Assembly (NCBI GenBank): GCA_026874595.1
Contig: CM049308.1
Coordinates: 50,022,124-50,086,123 of the forward strand
DNA length: 64,000 nucleotides
Direction of reading: 5' to 3'
DNA from: Sipunculus nudus
Lineage: Eukaryota > Annelida > Sipuncula > Golfingiida > Sipunculidae
Every line of letters begins with the position of its first letter. The first letter of the stretch is position 1. Below the pieces are notes generated by a model that searched no databases, was not told the DNA's origin, and worked only from the letters and a program-made list of their open reading frames with translations. Below, piece by piece: positions 60,601 through 64,000 of the stretch. Made by a program: the position numbers and the translations under genes.

Positions 60601-62537
60601 ATTTGTATGCATAATATTACCCAATATGAGCTAAACTCTGGTTATATAATGATTGCAACTTAGAATTCTGATATTTTAACTTATATTTTCAGATTTTTTT
60701 ATTACAAATTTATAAAACTTGTAAATAAAAAAATGAATCAGATAAAAACTATCAATGGAAAAAGTGGATATGCTAAAAAAATAGGCTTATATATAAACTT
60801 AAATGCATTATTCCAATGAAAGGGAAATAAAGGTATTAGTCCATTCTGTTCACTTGCCTGTCAATCTGTAAATTTTTCATATGCATCACAGTATCTCAAA
60901 ACTTTTACTGTTTTCCTTCATGACAGTCTTGTCAGAGTATTAGTTTGCAATCATATATTTAGAAATTTACTATAACCAAGTAGGAGGGCCTCTATCCTCT
61001 TAGCTACTCATATTCTTATATAAATGAAAAACATTACAATAGAATATTTTGCATATTTTGTGTTAGCAAAAAATTCAATCTTCAGCTGAGCGCCGTGACC
61101 CATGGGTCCCTTGTTTGGCCCTAGAGGTTTCTTTTGATCATCACCTGCTACCACCCCCTATAAGTCTACCATTGGTCAGCCTATCAAGGGTTTTGTCATG
61201 ATGAAAAAAGAATAGCCACAATGATAACCAAATTTATAACAAAATTTTAATACGAAATCAATAAAAAAAAAATTCAAATGATACATAATATGAGATCTCA
61301 GAGGTTTATATAGGCCTTTCGATTCTGCTCATAGCACCAGATTAATTATGGAATATTGAGCTTAAAGCAATATAGTCCAGTTTATAGAAATATTTGACCG
61401 GTCAGCACACACATCCTGGATAGCTTGCTTGAGCCTCTCACAACCCTCACGACACTGATGACTCCGTGACATCTCCTGGGATGGCAACGACAAGTTTTTC
61501 ATATAGCAGTCGAAACCAGTCCTGGTAACGATCCCTGTAGACAATTAAAAGATCCAAAGTTTTGGATACTAATTCACCCTCTCTGCAAGCATCTTAAATC
61601 TTAACTATCTGGTACGAGAACTTGTACGTTCCATCAATGATATAATGTACGTGTCGTCATACACGGTATACGATATACATTTACGTATCTACATGATTAT
61701 AGCAGTTTCTTTGTGACATTCATAACGCACTACTGGTCTTTACAATACACCATTATCGTTACTGAACAGACATATATGGCTCATGTTCTGGTTATACTTT
61801 CCAGGAACATCCAATTATATTCTTTGAATATATTTCATTGGTCAACATAATGTACGCATGTAGTTCAATTTACTAAAACATCAGCATTTACATACCTTCT
61901 GACCAGGTTATATTAACATCACTGAGAGCTAGGTTCCCCTGCTGTGGCATACCAGTCTACGTTCATTTCAGCTCTGAGTGTAATGTGTAAAACAATTTTC
62001 ATTTATGCTTGTTATTCCCGGTCTCTTAGCGACTAGAACCACATTCACTGAAGCATAACACTTTGCGGGCTAACAGGTGGTTGACGGAATAAACTGGACC
62101 CTATTCACCACAGTCCGGGCCGAATGTATTCTGTCTGTTCACTTCAGTTAGGAACATTTATCTCAAAATAACACTTCAAAACGGTTCGGGCCGCCTATAT
62201 TACATTCACTAAGGCTGGAACCGATTATGATAATATAAACACCGTTAACAATGTTAACAAATATTACTGAAATTACATCTCTACTCCTGACAGGTTTCAT
62301 TAAATAGTTCAGATGAACCAGTGCCTGCAATTGGTACCAAGGTATTATGGGTTGTCAGACAGATGACACTTACAAGTAGACTGTGCTTATTGTGTATAAT
62401 TATGAATATTATGTATTGTACATTTTTCAAATGTATGTTTTATGTATCTGTTTCAGGGTACATGGAAGCTTTACACAGACCAGAGAATGAAGTCATGGTG
62501 GTTCAGGTCCTCGAGGTTCATCATACTCATGTCTTTC
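54672..62537 (+). CDS. Universal stress protein (UspA family), first two exons, continues past the window
   Basis: Exon 1 54672-54753 (ATG at 54672) and exon 2 62457-62537; donors GTAAGT, acceptor TGTTTCAG. Residues 1-27 include RVVVIGVDGSHCAEHAYD, the first strand with the ATP-contacting D; the split codon forms W28, then YMEALHRPENEVMVVQVLEV. The N-terminus, the split W codon and the 81-nt exon 2 are the same as in the gene at 42130-45854, so they are paralogues with conserved introns. The helix and ATP-loop exons are not in the remaining 1.4 kb and must lie to the right. The 7.7-kb intron carries elements B and C and an antisense candidate gene. Confidence 0.9.
54754..56748. other. First part of the stress protein intron, no feature recognised
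   Basis: A poly-G run at about 55966-55977. Open frames are short and have no family resemblance. Confidence 0.4.
56749..58345 (+). mobile_element. Element B copy 4, longest and best preserved
   Basis: Head GTATCCGCCAAAACGAAG then TTTTGCGGATAC. Core: GGTGGCGCCACC at about 57061, 57210, 57341, 57490, 57620, 57769, 57897, 57963 and 58092, alternating about 150 and 130 bp apart, so the composite unit is about 280 bp. Tail: the hairpin GTAGTCG-CTTGT-CGACTAC (58316-58334), an 11-nt spacer ending CTAG (58342-58345), then T. A terminal hairpin 10-12 nt before CTRR with a following T is the classic Helitron 3' end. TGACCTTGACCTCTGACCT at 56905-56923. Confidence 0.8.
58354..59130 (+). mobile_element. 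Element C copy 2, 3' truncated
   Basis: Head TTAGCTCAGCTGACTATTAG and complement, (GGCC)n, GTTAACAGGGCACGTTTTAA. Body parallels 52289 and 59491 copies. The sequence past about 59130 changes into an element E-like block (to about 59270). The expected tail is missing. Confidence 0.6.
59491..61116 (+). mobile_element. Element C copy 3, both ends present
   Basis: Head TTTTTAGCTCAGATGACT with AGTCATCTGAGCT; tail TCAGCTGAGCGCCGTGACCC then ATGGGTCCCTTGTTT with the palindrome GACCCATGGGTC. An internal deletion near 59760 relative to copy 2. Shows the empty site of the element D insertion seen in copy 1. Confidence 0.7.
61362..61950 (-). CDS. Candidate two-exon gene for a 75-aa protein of unknown family
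   Basis: Minus-strand exon 1 61950-61896 (ATG at 61950-61948) and exon 2 61534-61362 with TAA at the end; donor GTATGT, acceptor TTGTCTACAG, phase 1, total 228 nt. Exon 1 encodes MPQQGNLALSDVNITWSE and exon 2 starts GIVTRTGFDCYMKNLSLP. Four cysteines (F-D-C-Y, H-Q-C-x3-C, D-V-C) surround a helical, charged middle; no signal peptide or membrane segment. An overlapping upstream frame of 15 codons starts at 61966. ATTAAA (minus) at 61246-61251 could be the poly(A) signal. It lies antisense inside intron 1 of the second stress protein gene, between mobile elements. I do not recognise the protein. Two long matching open exons with good splice sites support it; it could still be chance or a gene remnant. 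Confidence 0.5.
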
Positions 62538-62647
62538 GTAAGTTCCAATTTTCTCTTGTTCAGACAGCAATTTAAATAGGTGTAAATTCTCATTAGATCC
62601 AGTCACATGCAAACACACATTATAACAGCTTAAGGGCATTGTACAAT

Positions 62648-63130
62648 TTTTTTTAGCGGCCTGTGAGCTTATGCGATGGTGTGATGTCGTATGTCTGTTG
62701 TCTGTATGTTTACCCATTCTATATAAAAAACGGCAGGAGCTAGCATTTCCAAATTTTATGCAAAAAATCAGTCATCTGAAAAAATCTATCGAATTTTGCT
62801 TATTTTTGGCTGTATGAATTTACTCATATTTAAAAGGGAAAAAGCTATAAACCTTTGAAAATCTTCTACTCTGAAAATATTTATCCAAATTGTCCAATAT
62901 TTCACAGAAATGATCCATGGTACAATCTCTCAAGTTTTTTACGAATGGTTCCAGTTTGGTAATTTAAGGCTGAGTAACAGGAAGCCAAACATAGTCATTT
63001 GGCAAAAAAAAAAAATACTAAAATCACCAAATCAGAAATGGCTGGAGCTTTCATCACCAATTTTATGCAAATGATGGTCACATGAGTCATAATTGAATTT
63101 GAGGTTTTGGTTGGGCCACCTGCATCAACT
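62648..63130 (+). mobile_element. Element F2, cut by element C
   Basis: TTTTTAGCGGCCTGTGAGCT then TATGCGATGGTGTGATGTCG matches 38221 onwards through GGCCACCTGCATC, then breaks at 63130 where element C begins. The continuation is not found in the window and may lie to the right of it. Confidence 0.6.
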
Positions 63131-64000
63131 TTTTAGCTCAGCTGACTATAAGTCATCTGAGCTATAGTCGTGGTCCATTGTCCGTCGTCCGTCCGTCTGT
63201 CCGTCCGTCCGTCCGTCAGTCCGTCCGTAGATGTGGCACGTTTTGAAACCGTAAGACCTAGGAATCCAAAATTCGGCATAATGTTAGATGTCCCCAAGAT
63301 CTCCTACCAAGCCGAAAACTGGGTCTTTGCAACTTCGTTTCTTTGAGAAATTAAGGAAAAACCTCAATTTTTTATTAAAAACCTATTTTCACACTTCAGG
63401 ACTGCCTTATATCAAAACCACTCATCTGTTTTTCCTCATATTTACCATAAATATTCCTCTATATAGTTCCTATGTACATGCCAGAAATTATGTCTGTATT
63501 ATTTAATTAAAAAAAGTTATGGGCCCAAACATAATGCATTTTGTAAAAAATCAGGAAAGATATTTGATCACTTAACACAAAAAATGTTAAAGCTATGGAC
63601 CTTTTTTCTGGTAATATAACTTTAATTAATCAAAATTAAATTGTATACCCAAAATAAGATGAAAATCTTTTAAATTTTTTAAAATATTAATAAAAATAAA
63701 AAATTGGTACCTTAAATTTTGCCCAACTTTGACCATGGCACGTTTTTTTCCTGTAAGTACTGTGGATTTAATTTTCACAGCATGTTTTTGTTAGCATTTA
63801 AACTGTTAACAACAAAAATTTGAAACCAGTTGATCAAAAACTGTAGATTTTAATCAAGTTTTCAAGCACCATGTAACATATTGTTTACATCAAGCTAGTG
63901 TTATGCAGTTTGCAAGAGCTCAGCTCCCCAGCTTCAGCTCTAAGTTCCTTAAATTCGGCATACAGTTAGATGTCTCCAAAATCCCCTACCATGCCAAGAA
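63131..64000 (+). mobile_element. Element C copy 4, runs off the window
   Basis: Head TTTTAGCTCAGCTGACTATA with AGTCATCTGAGCT, an expanded (GTCC)n run at 63180-63230, then the usual body. The final 60 bp restart a body-like segment (ATACAGTTAGATGTCTCC). Confidence 0.65.

Overview
This is a eukaryotic, AT-rich, intron-rich window with no bacterial features. It is most likely from a bivalve or other mollusc. The gene content is animal: the GPI-anchor gene PIGF, a RING/B-box (TRIM) protein, and two universal stress proteins, a family expanded in molluscs and largely missing from vertebrates. The repeats also fit: many non-coding elements with hairpin ends, (GTCC)n heads and tandem-repeat cores, resembling the tandem-cored Helitron/pearl-like elements described in bivalves.

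Layout, left to right. 1-9258: a plus-strand, seven-exon gene for an unidentified coiled-coil protein with a basic tail; its second large intron carries a 3.4-kb tandem-repeat element with another element inserted inside it. 9350-17490: mostly repeats, including two tandem-cored elements and an inverted-orientation copy whose tandem core repeats perfect DR1-type nuclear-receptor motifs; two weak minus-strand exon candidates lie near 10.5-10.8 kb. 17493-20500: a minus-strand TRIM gene with one coding exon and a probable non-coding first exon. 20.5-24.4 kb: microsatellites, two tRNA-like SINEs and one weak acidic exon. 24438-37164: a complete five-exon PIGF gene (218 aa), plus strand; its 8.6-kb first intron holds a dead non-LTR retrotransposon, a 2.8-kb long-inverted-repeat element and a hAT-like element with a perfect 8-bp target duplication. 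38.2-41.6 kb: repeats. 42130-45854: a complete four-exon universal stress protein gene (151 aa), minus strand. 46-54.3 kb: repeats, several nested. 54672 to the right edge: a second universal stress protein gene, plus strand, divergent from the first, with only its first two exons in the window. Its 7.7-kb first intron contains, on the opposite strand, a candidate two-exon gene for a 75-aa protein (61362-61950).

The genes do not form a pathway: PIGF acts in the ER in GPI-anchor assembly, the stress proteins are small soluble nucleotide-binding-type proteins, and the TRIM protein is a probable ubiquitin ligase. The most unusual part of the window is the repeat landscape. At least five otherwise different families share the same architecture, and several share a perfect 12-bp palindrome, GGTGGCGCCACC. 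Exon boundaries were read by eye from splice signals, reading phase and protein similarity; no search or transcript evidence was available.
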